A DNA stretch of 64,000 bases from Mucidula mucida (GCA_015501055.1 JADNYV010000001.1:1302001-1366000), one strand, 5' to 3'. Counted from the first letter of the stretch, positions 35,296-48,553 are shown. Translations and numbers: made by a program. Notes: a model not told the origin generated them from the letters alone.

Positions 35296-36916
35296 ATGTC
35301 TTTCGCTGGTCGGCGCAGAGGAAACAAGGGTACGCTACAGCTCCGTTCCCACCTGGTTATGTCCTTATGCATGCGAAATAGTCAAGAAGGGCCTACAGTT
35401 CACGATGATGGTGGTTGGGGCGTCGGGAACCGGTCGGACCACCTTTGTCAATACTCTTTGCGAGTCTGAGGTGCTGGCCCACAAAATTTCCGACAACCCG
35501 GATACTGCCCACCAGGAAGAGGGAATTCGCATCAAGCCCGTCAATGTTGGTATGCGCCGTTCATATACCTGCAATTTCAAGTCGTTCACGATTTCCCTCA
35601 GAGCTTGAAGAAGACGGTGTTCGCATCGCTCTGACCATCGTCGACACTCCAGGCTTCGGTGACAATATCGACAACGAATTCGCGTGAGTGTCTCTCTTGG
35701 CCTCTTAACGTACATTTTACACTATTTCTCTAGTTTCCAGGAAATTGTCGGATACCTCGAGCGCCAGTACGATGATATTCTGGCTGAAGAATCTCGTATC
35801 AAGCGTAACCCCCGCTTCCGCGACAACCGAGTCCACGCTCTTTTGTATTTCATCCCCCCAACTGGTCATGCGTACGTGCACCTCTCAACTCTGCCCCTTG
35901 TTGAGCTCAAACCCTCTAGGCTGAGGGAAATGGACATTGAACTCATGCGCCGCCTTTCGCCCCGTGTCAACGTTATCCCCGTTGTAGGAAAAGCCGACTC
36001 TTTAACGCCATCCGAACTCCGAGGCTTCAAGAAGAGGGTAATGCGGCCCACGTGCAAAACGTGTTAAAGGATGTGCTGACACGCTTTCTAGATCATGGAA
36101 GACATCGAATACTACGACATCCCTGTGTACAACTTCCCGTACGACGTCGAAGAGGATGACGAAGACACCATTCAAGATAACAGCGAGCTTCGCGTATGTT
36201 TTGCCAATCATCTGTATCTTGGATCTTCAGTTCAGCTTGTTGACAGGCGTTACTCCCTTTCGCCGTGATCGGCTCAGAGGAGGAGATCGAAATTGACGGC
36301 CAACCTGTCCGCGCTCGAATTTATCCCTGGGGTATAGCTGAAGTCGACAACCCTCAACACTCCGACTTCAGTAGGTTGAGGAGTGCGCTTCTCAAGTACG
36401 TTATATCCTGTCAAGGTTATTGCGGGTGTCGACTATTTACGTTTCACATAGCTCTCATCTCGCGGACTTGAAGTCGTTGACCCACGATGTTCTCTATGAA
36501 ACCTACCGTACCGAGAAATTGTCTCGGACTGTTCATACAGACACTCAGTACGTTTTTGGCAAGTGTACCTATATTTTGGCTCATGCGGAATTTCAGCGAA
36601 TCATCCATCCTTCCTGAGGAGATGGCCTCCCAGAGTGTTCGCCTGAAGGAAGAGCAGCTTCGCCGCGAAGAAGAGAAGGTCTGTGACCAAAACTTTTCAT
36701 ACTAACTAGACTCACGATTTTCCAGCTCCGTGAAATTGAAATCAAAGTACAGAGGGAGATCAACGAGAAGCGACAAGAACTGCTCGCCAAGGAAGAATCT
36801 CTCCGGTATGTGACTGTTATTACGCACCTGCATGAGGGTGATGTTGATGTTCGAAATATAGAAATCTGGAAAGCCGATTGGCCGCCCAGGGTTCACAGTC
36901 AGAGTTCAGGGAGTAA
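35296..36916 (+). CDS. CDC11: Septin, Cdc11/AspA group
   Basis: Eleven exons (35296-35329, 35382-35549, 35602-35683, 35734-35871, 35920-36037, 36092-36193, 36247-36395, 36452-36547, 36597-36678, 36726-36805, 36862-36916) sum exactly to 367 residues. Start MSFAGRRRGNK-VKKGLQFTMMVVG. The P-loop is GASGTGRTT, where Arg replaces the usual Lys. G3 is DTPGFGD and G4 VGKADSLT. The septin unique element includes ELRALLPFAVIGSEEEIEIDG, YPWGIAEVDNPQHSDF and LYETYRTEKLSR. A C-terminal coiled coil ends LESRLAAQGSQSEF. Septins form filaments at septa and hyphal tips; Cdc11-type subunits usually occupy rod ends. Confidence 0.94.
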
Positions 36917-37562
36917 GGTGCTGGGGAGCTTTGTTTGTCTACGACAAGATCTTTATACCCGCTGGATGTGTCTGTTTGCCTCTCGTTTACTTCCGCCTTA
37001 GCGAAAGCGGGTTGTTCCTCGCTAGGATAGTGTTACGGCGTCTTTTAATTGTTGTGTTCTTAACGGTCTTTTTACTTTTTACACTTTGTCTCTGCTACCT
37101 ACATGTTTTTCAATGGATGAATACTTTGTCGACGCATAGTAACTCGGGCGGGCAGTGTGGCGTGGGTAAGTCGAGATCGCGGCAGGGTGGAACAATAATA
37201 GTTGTTTTCAAACCGGACATTCCGGAAAAGGCTAGGGCACTCTAGCTCAGCTTGTCTTGTATACACGGCGGTCACTCACGGGCGGCGACGACGACCACGA
37301 AGACGCGGCTGATGCAGAAAGGGCATACATCGACCTGATCAATTGGTAGCATCCAAACGCGGCCGGCCAAAACCACGGTGACACAAAGCCTTGATTCTCC
37401 CCACGACCTCCCCGCCATTCTTGCCCATTACCCGCTCGCTCGCTCGCTGCGAGATCCAATTTGTTCACCATTGCGCTGACCGCCAGCGTCGCCAGGGGTC
37501 CCCCGCACCCTTTGCTCGAACCTCAATATTCCTCCCTATCGCTCAGTTCAACAGCGCCGGTG
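36917..37562. other. Intergenic region between septin and MIT-domain gene
   Basis: Septin 3' flank and MIT gene promoter. A short CTCGCTCGCTCGCTGCG repeat lies near 37434. No further gene seen. Confidence 0.5.
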
Positions 37563-40476
37563 ATGGAAGAACGAGACAGAGATCCCAATTACAACTATTC
37601 TCGCGACTGGCACGACAAACCGCAAGCTGGACCGTCGGGAATAGCCTCTACTACGTCGTCCTTATCTCAGCGACGCCGCTCGTCTGCAGCTCACACTCGG
37701 CCGTCCCTTCCACCTCCCAGCCAGCCTATCCCAAGTGTTCCTGAATTCCCTACTACTAATGGCCACGCCAGTTACGTGCAAAACAGTAACTATCATCATT
37801 CGCAAGACATGGAATCGCCTCCCCAACCATCCTCATACTTGAATGGCAACCACACAAGTTCATTTAACCGGCAGGCTGCTTCACCGTCCTTGGCTGCAGT
37901 TGCCGCCTTTTCACACTATAGCCCGTCGCAACCCCAGCAGCCATCTGCATCTTCCTCCGTTGATGATCTATCCGACCCCCCTCCGCCATCAATTTTACCT
38001 CCCTCGTCTTCACGCATTCAAACTGCTGATGAACTCGACACCCAACACCTTTTACCCCCGACCACGACAGAAGCACGGCCGCCGTCTTCACGACGCGCTC
38101 TTACTCGAGCACTGGAACTGGCCAGAGAGGCAGTACAGTTGGACTCCAGCAATGATGATCCGCAAGCTGCTGTTATGGCTTATGGACGCAGTGTTGCATT
38201 ACTTAGTGAAGTAATGGAGCGTGTACGCAGAGGTGAAGACACTACTGAGCCAAGGAGGCGTAACGGCCGCCGAAGAAACAGCGTCGCGCAAGAGGAGGAA
38301 GTCAGGAGGTTGCAGAGAATCGTGAGTTTCGCTCTCAGTCAAGCGACACCTCCTCATCTTTCCACACAGCACGATACGTACGCCGATCGCATGAACATTC
38401 TCAGTATTGTGTATAGCATCCCACCTATCCCATATTCCACCGCGTCTGTATATTCCAGCACAACCGCGTCCTCGGAGTCTACCGCCTGCAATTCGCCCTC
38501 CAACTCTCCAATCTCCGAAACCTCAGATCTGATACCATCCGTCACATATACCAATCATACCCAAGATGATCATTTCGATACGCCCCATGATCCACCAGAG
38601 TCCACTGGGCGATCATCGGATGGGATGGAAGCCATCGGTGCTGCCATGTTCACAGACCTCGCGAGTCCAACTACGCCTGGATTATTGCCGTCCGCTCACC
38701 CATATGCCGCTCCCCAATATGATCTTCCGACTCCACAGGCTAGTAACTCACTACCCGCTTCACAGAACAGAGCTTCAGTGCAAGTTCGGCGGTCAAGAGC
38801 CTCGTCTGCTGCGCTTCCGCCCGCGTTGCCTCCTCCTGCGAATTCCCCTCCACCAGCTCCCGATGCTGCAGAGTCTTCGAGCATTATACAAGGGTCGAAG
38901 CAGCATTTGGATGTTGTGACGAGACAACGTGGGGATTCTGTTGGGCATAGGCGTACAGGATCGGGGAGCAAGCTGATGCCGCTCGAGGAAGAAGCTGAGA
39001 GATACGAAGACTTCCCTGACGTTGCCGATTTCGAAATGAGAGCTGGCGCGCGCACGACCGTGATGGATGCAAGGAACGAATCCCCTCCATTACCGCCGTT
39101 ACCTTCGCCTACCAATGACACCAACGGTCCGCCTGGAACGCCGAAAAACGCGTCTTCCATGAAGACATCCACCTCTCCTCGCGCCACAACAAACATGATC
39201 GTTCCTAGACCTAGGGGGTCTTCTCAAACATCTTCTCCTCGCGTAGAACCTGTTGTCATCAATGCAAGCATCACCCAAGGAACCATTTCTCAGCGAAGGC
39301 TGAAGTCCTCGGCACCGCCAACACCACGGTCTTCCTCCCCTTCAGAATCCATAGCATCTGTTGGGTCTCATCCACGGTCTGTCGCGTCATCCTTACCAGG
39401 AAATTCGGGTGCCTCCCTCACCGGGGTAGCTAGATCGCGATCCTCATCACAGCCAGGCCGGCGTCCATCGCTTGTGGGTGGTCGAATATCGCCCCCTGGA
39501 GAGCGCCCACCTCTACCAACAATTGTATCTAGCAACGGCGTACCTCAACGAAAAACATCCTATCCCTCTAAGCTAAATCCCTTCAATCAGACAATCCAGC
39601 TGACCGTACAAACGGACCTTCCACCGTCGACTTTCTCGCCGCCGCTCATGGCTCAACAGCCTTCTTTTACAAGTGTAATCCCTATCACACCTGTATCACC
39701 GTTACCTCCAGCAGCACCGACGGATCCGTTGAGAAAGCCCTATCATTTGATGAATTTGCTCAGGACAACGATGACTTCCACCACTGGAGGTTATGTCACT
39801 CGTCGCCTTCACGTTCCTCAAGAAGTATGGTCGCAAGGGGGCGCAAAATTAAACAACCTTCCGGAGAAGGTTCGCGTCGTTGGAATTCTGTGTTCTGCTC
39901 TAGAAGACCTACAAAATAGCAGCTCTGAGCATTTTGGTGCCGGCAACGTGAGCAGTGGGATGGCTCTTGGTATTGGAAGTATAGGAAGGAAAGAAGGGGA
40001 GGCCTGGATCTCGAAGTTGGAGGATTTTTCCACTGTCTGTGACGGCGTTGTAGCAAACTTTGGAAAGAAGCTTGGGGTTGGAGAAGGATTTGTACTAAAG
40101 AAGACCACATGGGGCGATAAACTTGGTCGACGATTCGACAAGTACATCAACGGGAAGAAGTACGTGATGTTTTCGATTCAGATGCTGAGTTCTAACCTTT
40201 TTTTTCAGTTTGGATTCACCCGCCGCGTACGTGCAAGGTCTGCGAAAACTCTTTCTTCATGCCCAGCTGCTCGACGAGCATACGAAGGCTATCAGCTCTT
40301 CCCCCGTCGCGCCCGCATACTCTGCGTTTCCCGTCGACGTTCGGCTTGCTGCGGACCTCAAGTTGAAGCGCTGCTCGGAATTCTTCGCCACCGTGGTGTT
40401 GACATTTGTTATCCGCGATTTGTCGCAGCTACTGGACAAGTATGCCAAGAAGTGCGAAAAGTGGCTGGCCGAATAA
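37563..40476 (+). CDS. MIT-domain protein with conserved C-terminal helical domain (unknown function)
   Basis: Exons 37563-38321, 38370-40159 and 40209-40476 give 938 residues. A MIT (microtubule interacting and transport) domain lies at about residues 180-285: LTRALELAREAVQLDSSND, AVMAYGRSVALLSEVMERV and RLQRI-HDTYADRMNIL. A very long Pro/Ser-rich disordered middle follows. The conserved C-terminal region reads KPYHLMNLLRTTMTSTTGGY, ISKLEDFSTVCDGVVANFGKKLG, AAYVQGLRKLFLHAQLLDEH and FFATVVLTFVIRDLSQLLDKYAKKC. MIT domains bind ESCRT-III tails, suggesting a membrane-remodelling role, which is inference. The first intron is 48 nt with no stop in frame. The open frame past 40160 toward 40775 is not coding, since the conserved end needs splicing to 40209. 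Confidence 0.8.
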
Positions 40477-41235
40477 ACACAGATGGCCATCCTCAGTCTC
40501 AATTTCGTTCCTTCGTCTTTTGTTTTTATTTTCTGGCTGCGGAGAGTTCTCGGTCATTGAGGCTTATACCATTTAGGATTGGAATGCTTGATCCCTGTGC
40601 ATGTGCATTTGTATTGCTGGAGAATATGCTGAACTCTTGTGGAGATATTGTCTGTATTTTTTATGTAGATTCATTGTCCCGTCACTCAAATTGTTTTTAT
40701 CATTTTTATTTTATTCATTCTGTTTTCTGGCCCTCATCTCAATACATGGAGCGCAATAAGTATTCGTGGAAATAAGCATCGAACGCTTTGTTCCAGTCGC
40801 GATTTTAGCCTGAGCTTGAACTTGTCATTCAAGCCGGAAGCAAAAGCCCTTGTATTGAGCTCGTGATCGAGTGACTTCCTGACTAGGACGACGAATCGAT
40901 CGTGATGCGCCACGCGAGTGCAATCCAGCCGCGATCCTTCTGTCCGCTCAGTGCTGCCAATCCTGGACGTAGGCTTTCAAATACTCGTTTGTATATACTC
41001 TTCAACAGACTATGACTTGTTCACTGTTCAGATTATCCAAGTTACTTTGCTCTACTGTCGGGGACGGGATAGTGTTGTATTAACTGTCATGGACAATTGG
41101 TCTGTCGGTAATCTACATATATACAGTGTATAAGATTACAAGATGTGAAGGTCAATTGGACTAGAAAGGCGAAGTATGTATGTACGGATAAAGTTACTAA
41201 TAAACAGATGGTAACACTAGCAGAGTTGAAGAACC
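40477..41235. other. Convergent 3' intergenic region
   Basis: T-rich 3' flank of the MIT gene, then unassigned sequence. No ORF, RNA gene or repeat of note. Confidence 0.5.
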
Positions 41236-43261
41236 CTAAGGAAGGACGCGGGGAGGCGGAAGCTCTGGTTCGGGAGTCGGCTCCTTGCCCCGGAGACGAG
41301 TGATGATACGGAGTCGTTGGGCTGGAAGAGGCCATGAGTACGAATTGGGTATGTTCAAAGAAAGTGCCAAACGAACTGTAATCATGATGTACGTGGACAT
41401 CCGACTCCTCATCAGAGTCAAGCAGGGGATCAGAGCAGTTGATGATATGCCAAGTGTCTATCATGGGATTGGAGAATCAGTTACAAAAATAATGAGTGGA
41501 AAACAAAATGGCGCTTACGCTCAAGCATGGTCTTGGGTGCCGGTCGAGGGACGGGCGGTAATCTCGCTGTATGGCGGGCAATGCTCGGAGGGTATGGCGA
41601 ATCGGAGGACGCTTTGATTGACTTGTATGGAGCGAATCGGCGATGATGGCGAGGGACGAGAGGTCGGTCAGTATGGACATCGTATTCCACCTCATCATCA
41701 TTGCGACTATCATCAGCGTTGTCAGGCTGCGGAGACTGAAAGGTGAATTGCGAAGTGAATGCTGTGAGTGTAAAAAGTTTTTAGACGTAGAAGCGAGATT
41801 GAGCGTTTCAGAAACACATACTCTCCGGGTTGTCCATTCCTAGTGAGGCTTGTGGAGAAATTGTACGTACATCGCGTTGAGTGGTATTTCGCTTTCTATT
41901 GGATTGGCGGCTGGGCTTGACTTCCTGGTTAGGTTCATTCGGCTGACCTCCTTGTGCCTTGCTCTTTTCCAACAAAGCCTTTTCCTTCTGGCGTTCCCGA
42001 TATTGCCGATCCCACAGTGCCTTCCTCTCCTTCTTCTCTTGCGGCGTTAGGTTAGGTCGAGCCGGTGTGCGCGTCTTCTTTGCAGTGGATGAGCTCCCCT
42101 GCCCTGTAGGATCCGCTTGAGCGGCTGCCATGAAGCGGGAAATCTTGTTGACAACTTCGGTTCTTCGGTTTATGAGGAGCTCTGCACGAAGTTTCTCTTC
42201 TTCGGTATCAACATTCTCCCTTTCAGCTTCCGCCCTTGTTAGCATGACAAAAGCGGGCGCCTTTCCTGGTCGATGATGGTCACAGAAGGGATTAGGTCGA
42301 GTGATTTGGGTATCATAATCGTCGTCGCTGGTGGAAGAGGTTGACTCGTGATAATGATAGCAAAGCCACAGGAGTGCGCGAGCGCGCGAGTAACTGGATA
42401 TTTCAAGTGGAAGGAAGAGGTCAATAAACTCAATCTCATGTAGAAAATGCTCCTGCGCGATAGCCTATAGATTGTCGGTAAACAAACGCCACGGCGCTAA
42501 AACACGTATAGACACGTACGGGAGAGTGATTTGTAAGGACAAAGATGATATTGGGCATGCTCGTGGGTGGTACTTTGCCTGACCTCTACCAGAGAGACGT
42601 CCGTCATGATAAGATTGTGAAACGAAGATGTAGAGACCTACTGCGCGAGCAAGGATTTCGTTCGGACTTGAAAGTACGTAGCGCGGGTCCTCTCCAGGCA
42701 GAAGACAAGCTTTGAGCAGGGCCTTGATTCGAGGAGCGTCTTGAAGGTTTCCTTCGACTCGTTCAAGGGCTGGGATAGGGTGATAAGTCCGGACGGCTGT
42801 CTTCTTCTCTGCAAAGACTGTGTGATTGTGAGTGGCGAATAATAACAGGGATTGAATAAAACGGACAGCTCATGGTGGTGTGAACTCGGCCAACATTTGT
42901 GAGCAGGGCAAGCATAGCAAAGTCGGTGGCAAAGTCAGGGTGCATCATCATCGAGTCCTTGAGCCCTTTGGTCGCCTTTGGGGAGTGCAGAATAGCATTG
43001 ACGTAGAGATCGCGGAAAGAAACCCGTGTCCCGGGAGGCAGACTTGTGAGAGTGGTGTGCGGGTCGGTGAATGCGGGAGTAGTATCCGCAAAGACATATG
43101 TTAGAAAGTCGTACTGCAAGTCGACACGCGTTAGTGGCTCTCCGTCGTTGCGCTTCTGCTGGATGTCAGACGTTGTATGTGTAGGACGGTGAGCTTGGTG
43201 GCGCAAGAGTGCTTACTATTGGGAGAGGCTTCCGCGGGAAAGGTGACTGTCTGCGTGACAT
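41236..43261 (-). CDS. Ies1-like INO80 complex subunit, divergent paralogue
   Basis: From ATG 43261 the first exon encodes MSRRQSPFPRKPLPI, then QKRNDGEPLTRVDLQYDFLTYVF, VSFRDLYVNAILHSPKATKGL, FAMLALLTNVGRVHTTMS-FFAEKKTAVRTYHPIPALE, LQDAPRIKALLKACLLP, MPNIIFVLTNHSP, EFIDLFLPLEISSYSRARALLWLCYHYHES, RENVDTEEEKLRAELLINRR, a basic Lys/Arg region, SDPLLDSDEE and a C-terminal TRLRGKEPTPEPELPPPRVLP. This block order matches the gene at 53363 and fungal Ies1 proteins, which belong to the INO80 nucleosome remodeller. The start is uncertain, and the exons between 41800 and 41400 were only partly resolved. It is more diverged than the other copy and may have a changed role. Confidence 0.7.
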
Positions 43262-43664
43262 CCTCTTCTGCACTGAGCGACAATGTTGTCGACGCTGTCA
43301 GCGCACAGACCAGGACACAGCGCAGCAGGCCTTGGTCGATGTCCAATATAAAGGCGCGTACTCGTGATACGACACCGAACAGGGAAAGGTTTACAAGAGG
43401 GTCCGGATTGCCGGCACTCGGCTCACCCACGTTTCCATTTTGGGACGCAGTGGCTAATACGCTGCCGCTGCTCTATGCAAGTCACAATCACTGCAGAATA
43501 TGTACATCATAGTCCCTTGAATTCTCCAGTCAACATTCGAACAAGGAAGATCTTCCTTTTCCGGAACATGATCTCTAATTTACGTCATCATACGCTGCCT
43601 TCCTCCGTCCCCCTCGACGTATCGGTATGCAGCCCATCCACTGACGCTGCCGCCGTCTCTCTTC

Positions 43665-44974
43665 ATGACATTCTGTTGGATCGCTCTTAGTCTCCTCGTT
43701 GTGGCGCACAACTCTCTCGCTGCAACAAATGTCACTCTCGTCCCTCCGAATGATGCCCTTACTTTTTCCTCCGGCTGGAAGTCCGCCTCAAATGCTGCAG
43801 GTCAGCAGTTCTTCCTGGTCGACGACCTCGGAACGGTCCTCTCGGCCGCATTGCCAGGTTCGTCTCCGAATCTCTTCCGGTAGTCAGCCTTGAACGCGTC
43901 TTAGCTGCCGCGTCCCATGTCTACTATATTGGGCTCAAGCGCTCGGGTGGCTCTGCTTACGGCTTCTGTCTGGATTGTGACGGAAATGCAACCCTGTCAT
44001 CTATTCAAGTCGTGGATGGAAACGATCCCACACTCGTTAACCAGACAGAGGCCCTACCAGTACGGACCTTTTCCCTCATATATCTCACCTCTCTTACCCT
44101 CCCCAGCTTATTCTCTTTTCCTCGCCCCTTGACCCATCCTCGCGGCATGACCTGATCATGCTCAATCTCCCCGACAATCGTTTCAATAGCGTCAGCGAGG
44201 TCACCTTGACGTCCATCCTGGTCACCGTAGAAAGCGGTGCGTCATCAGTGTTGTTCCCATCTTCGTTACTGACGGTACACTCGTTCATAGATGAAACATC
44301 TGTTGCTCGTACGTCCATCAATCATCGTAGAATGCATATCATGAATGATTACTTACAGCTCCACCACCAACCAGCACTCGGACGTCAAGTGCGTTCATTC
44401 AACACCAATTTCTTCGCCACATCTGACCATTCTTCTAGCATCTGACGCTGGCACCGTCACATCTTCCTCTCCTTCAAGTACTCTAATATCTACGACCACT
44501 GCATTATCATTATCATTATCCTCAGTCGTTTGTTCTCCTTCCATCACCGTCACCGCCATTTCTTCATCCAAACCTCTGGCCCCGAAAGGGAGCAACACCG
44601 CTAATGACACAACTCCCGTTAAAGGTGTCTCCAGTTCCCTCATCGCCGTCATTGTCGCCTTGAGCTCCGTGGGTCTCATTTCCCTTCTCGTTGGACTATT
44701 CATCTTCTTCCGAAAACGGAATCGTCGCATACGAAAGAGGTTGTCGGAGCCTATGTCTTTCAAGGACCGGCGGATGACAGATCCGTTTGGAACATCTATG
44801 ATGGAGACAGACAGTGTTGGGCCACTAGCTGCTGCTGGACGCAAGCCACCACCTCGTAGACAATACGGCGACGAATGGCAGAGACGGGCTTCTCTCGCTG
44901 GCATAGACAGCCCCGGATCCAGGATCAGTCAGAATCTTTGGTTGACTAGGCAGATACCCGGAAACCAGGTGTAA
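43665..44974 (+). CDS. Secreted-then-anchored type I membrane protein (unknown function)
   Basis: A signal peptide opens the protein (MTFCWIALSLLVVAHNSLAA), followed by a cysteine-poor, N-glycosylatable ectodomain (NVTLVPP, NATLSS, NQTEAL) with a CLDCDG motif. A Ser/Thr-rich stalk (SSSPSSTLISTTT) leads to one transmembrane helix (SLIAVIVALSSVGLISLLVGLFIFF) and a basic cytosolic tail (RKRNRRIRKR), ending GNQV at 44974. Several introns near 43860-44450 were placed by phase. The layout recalls fungal cell-wall stress sensors, but I see no WSC or Mid2 signature, so function is unassigned. Agarics commonly carry families of such genes. Confidence 0.65.
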
Positions 44975-45339
44975 ATCCGAGGTATTGTAAATGGACAGTT
45001 GTCGGCATAGACACTTGTATGACTTATGTATCTAACCTACTTGCATCATTTGTACATCCTGAATAATCCACGGGTTTTGGGAATCTCATTGGGTCTTAAA
45101 ATATCAATGGAGGATATCTACGTCTACAACAACGAAGGGAATCTTTGTAAATTATGTGTCGATAACAATAAGAATAGCGTAATAAATACTTGGAAGGATA
45201 TACCCGTAAAAAACGAAGACTATATGTAAATCGGTGTCAAGAAATACAGTAAACGAAGCCAGAAGGGGAACAGAAGGTAAGATATCCAAGTGTCATCCAA
45301 TATATCATAAATATAACAAGTTTTAGTCTGTTCGCATTG
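44975..45339. other. Convergent 3' intergenic region
   Basis: A/T-rich flank between two convergent genes; nothing else recognised. Confidence 0.5.
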
Positions 45340-48300
45340 TTAGTCACCGCCAAGAACAAACCAGGTATCGACGAAAAACGCACCATTCTGCCAGAAGCCC
45401 AACAGATGCTCAAGAACTTCTACTACCACACTGCTTTTGTACATGAGGCCATGATCCGCACCTCGCACAACTTTCACGTTGCATCTATCTTCTCCCATAT
45501 TCCTTTCCATCCACCTTACAGCATGTTCTGCAATCTTTTCATCCCTATCGCCATACCACACCTTCACATTATGCGGATATGACGAGTACGAGAAACCCCA
45601 GGGATGATTGTCGTGATTCAATATCTGTAAAAGATCGTTATGCGTCCCTCTGGCAGACTCCGAATGTGACGCTGCAATGAGCGCATTCGCCAGCATAGCT
45701 TGGTACCCATCTTTGGAACCATCAGCTTCATGAGTAGGCAAGGACGCATTCGAAGAGAAGGTTGTCTCTTGCGGTGAAGAAGGTAACGACAGTGGCCCAT
45801 TGGGAGAATTGAACGACAGAGAACGACGGCCATTAACGCGATATGGACTATGCCCCGTGGTGGAAAACTTGTCTGGCGTGTGATCACCATTCCTTGGTAA
45901 CGAGGTCTGGGAAGATCCTCCAGATTTCGTCCAGGTCAGATCATCGAAACCAAGTCCAGCATCGAATTTCAGGGTAGGCGGTAGCTGGGGACTGGAAGGT
46001 TCTGCTGACTTGGACGGTGAAGAGGGCTTCGACTTCAACGAACTCATGGATCGTAACGCCTTCAATCGGCGACCCGTTGTCTGCGGTTTGCTTTCCATGG
46101 AAGAATGTGTAGGAGGGGAGGAAGGACCCTTGAACCGATCCAGGAAACCACGAGAAGGCTTCCTTTTGGCAACCTTTTCATTCCTGTCGGCACGATGACG
46201 ATCAACCCCGAGGGTACTACCGCTCTCGAAGCGGCCGTCAAAATCACGGAGGTCGTCGTATTCGCTGAACGTGCTGGACGTCATACTTGGCCGTGGCGGT
46301 GTGGCATCGGTACTGGAAGGATAGACGGCATTGTGGTTGCCACTGTTGACAGGCGGGTCCAAGGAGGCGCTCCTAGACGGTGACTTTGAAGGTGACTGGA
46401 AGTTGAAACCTATTCCTTCATAAGCGATAGTAGGAGGTTTGCCAATCATCCAAGCCTGTAGCTTCCATTCCGCTGCCTGCGCAGTCTTGAGTAAGCCATT
46501 CGGGACGTACTTGAGCCATTTGTAGCCGCCTGTGTGAGAGGATGAGACAGACATGACATCCGAGAGAAGAAGGCGCACCACTCTCGCTACCACCCACCCA
46601 CGGAGCCAATAAACAGATATCCCCCCGAATGCGTTTGTGAAGCTTGTTGGAAAAAGAGAGAGCGTAAGGAGCGCCAGCTGAATGTGCCATTACACTGCAT
46701 TCTTCGATATGTAGCAGGTCCAGAACCTCTTCCACCACAGATGCCCATTGCATGATGCCTTTTGCCGACTTGGAGCGTGGCTCCGTTCTACCCAAACCCC
46801 ACCTGTTAGGCATTAGCACGAACCAATGGCCAGCTCAAAGACGAACATACCGGTCAATGGTGATCAAGCGCAAGCCGAGGCACTCAGCCATTTCGTCGTA
46901 GAGACCCATTACGTGACGCACGCAACCCAGCCCAAGAAAGACGACTATGGGGATGCCTGACGGATTCCCCAGGTCAGAAAGACTAACTGTCAGCGGGTTG
47001 TCTTGAGACGCATGAGGCGAGCGAGTAAGCCTCAATAAAGTAGTCAATCGAGCTGACCGCAAGTATTGGGCTACCGCCTGAGAGGTAGATGGTTTCGCCA
47101 GAGAATTAAAGAGAGTGGAAGTTTCAAACGGTGAGTGAGGAGGGTGGCTGGAGACAGACATGGAATAAATTGAAGCACTTCCGCCATCAGAACGAGGCGA
47201 GTATAGGCTTGCATTGTCGGATATTGTTGAATGCCTTTTGGTATAAGAGGTAGGTGGTGGAGGAGGTATAGAAACAGGCTTCATGGCAGTTTGGTTGCGA
47301 AGGGTCCGCTGCACTTCATCAGCCACACTATCAATCGACGACCTAGATAGGAATTCGGCTTCTTCCTCTTTGGTCAGCGGTTCAGGTTCTGGTTCTGATT
47401 CTTCGTGCACCGTTGCGTGATCATGACTATGCGCATACGACGACGCACGGTGAAGAGAAACGCGGGAACGTGCTTTGGCTTCTGCTGGAGCATATGCACG
47501 AATGATATCGGAAATAGAAGGCGCAAGGCTCTTTGGACGCTCTTGCAACGAATGTGTGCCTAAAGAATCATGAGACGAACGGCGAGATAAAGGAGTAGAA
47601 GTGAAGGAGGGTGTTGGGGAATAATCGATCGGCGGGGAGTCAGAGGGGCCAGACACGGATAATGTGATGGTCGCGTTCGAATTGCTCCGGGTGGGGACAT
47701 TGCGCTTGGGACGTCTTCTGTGAGGCGTGCTGGGCGGTGGTGCCTCGTCTTCTTCATCTCCAGAATAGCTCGACCGATGCGCAGGGGGTCTCGGCGATTT
47801 TCGGGGTTTCCTGACCTTTCCACCCCCAAGAACCACACCAGGAGGAGGCGTAGGTAATGGCGGCTGGTACAGTGGATGGTGCCCAGGTATCCCAAATCGT
47901 GCCCTGCTTAGACTGCTCGACATCATGTCATCCCCGCCATTCATCCCATCCACCAAGGCGTCCATTGTCTCTACTCCGGAGATGGGGGCAGCTACAAGTA
48001 CTGGGAAGTCACGAAACGAGATATTGTCGATGGGGGTGTCCGGGGGTGTCTCCGTGTTCTGTGTCGAAGAACCAGAGAAACGTTGAGCAGGTGGTTCATC
48101 CCATTCGTAAGGCTTCCGTGAAGGACCTGTTTTTGACCGCAGGCGTGAATGTGGCTTCGGCGTGGACGTGGAGTCGTCAAATGCGCTGTTGGAGGACTCT
48201 GTAGACGGGAATATATAGGCCAAGTCTCTCGATGGTTCTCCGGTGGCTTTCTTCTCGCGAAGCGTGTGGTCAGAGAAAGACACGTCGTCGGGCGACGATA

Positions 48301-48553
48301 GTGACGGCGGTGTTGGCGGAGCCGGCTTCGACCTTGAAGAGCGCGCATGGGCAGATTTGGGTCTGGGATAAGCCTCAAAGTAGGACGACTTCGAACCAGA
48401 GGGGTCATAATTGACGGCATACGGATCCTGGTACGCGGATGTCTTATCCTTCTCCCGTCGCAGCGACAAAAATGAGGCGCTCTTGCGGGCAACACGATGG
48501 GATGAGGTCGCCGAGCCAAGCGGCTGTGGGCGTGATAGAATAGCGGTGTGCAT
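45340..48553 (-). CDS. Long alpha/beta-hydrolase-fold protein with disordered N-terminus
   Basis: Three exons: about 48553 down to 46850, a middle exon about 46806-46595, and one ending at 45340. The first 460 residues are Ser/Pro-rich and disordered. The hydrolase fold then starts: GIPIVVFLGLGCVRHVMGLYDEMA, LRLITIDRWGLGRTEPR and the nucleophile elbow CSVMAHSAGAPYAL. About 250 residues of low complexity are inserted before the acid and histidine regions (KVWYGDRDEKIAEH and GADHGLMYKS). The catalytic Ser, Asp and His are thus all visible. Similar long hydrolases are widespread in fungi without assigned substrates. The frame also opens at 48586; the ATG at 48553 (MHTAILSRPQ) looks better. Confidence 0.75.

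Noticed and set aside
40160..40775. Continuation of the MIT gene's open frame to 40775
   Set aside because: The conserved C-terminus is recovered only by splicing at 40160-40208; the read-through is non-conserved and hydrophobic.
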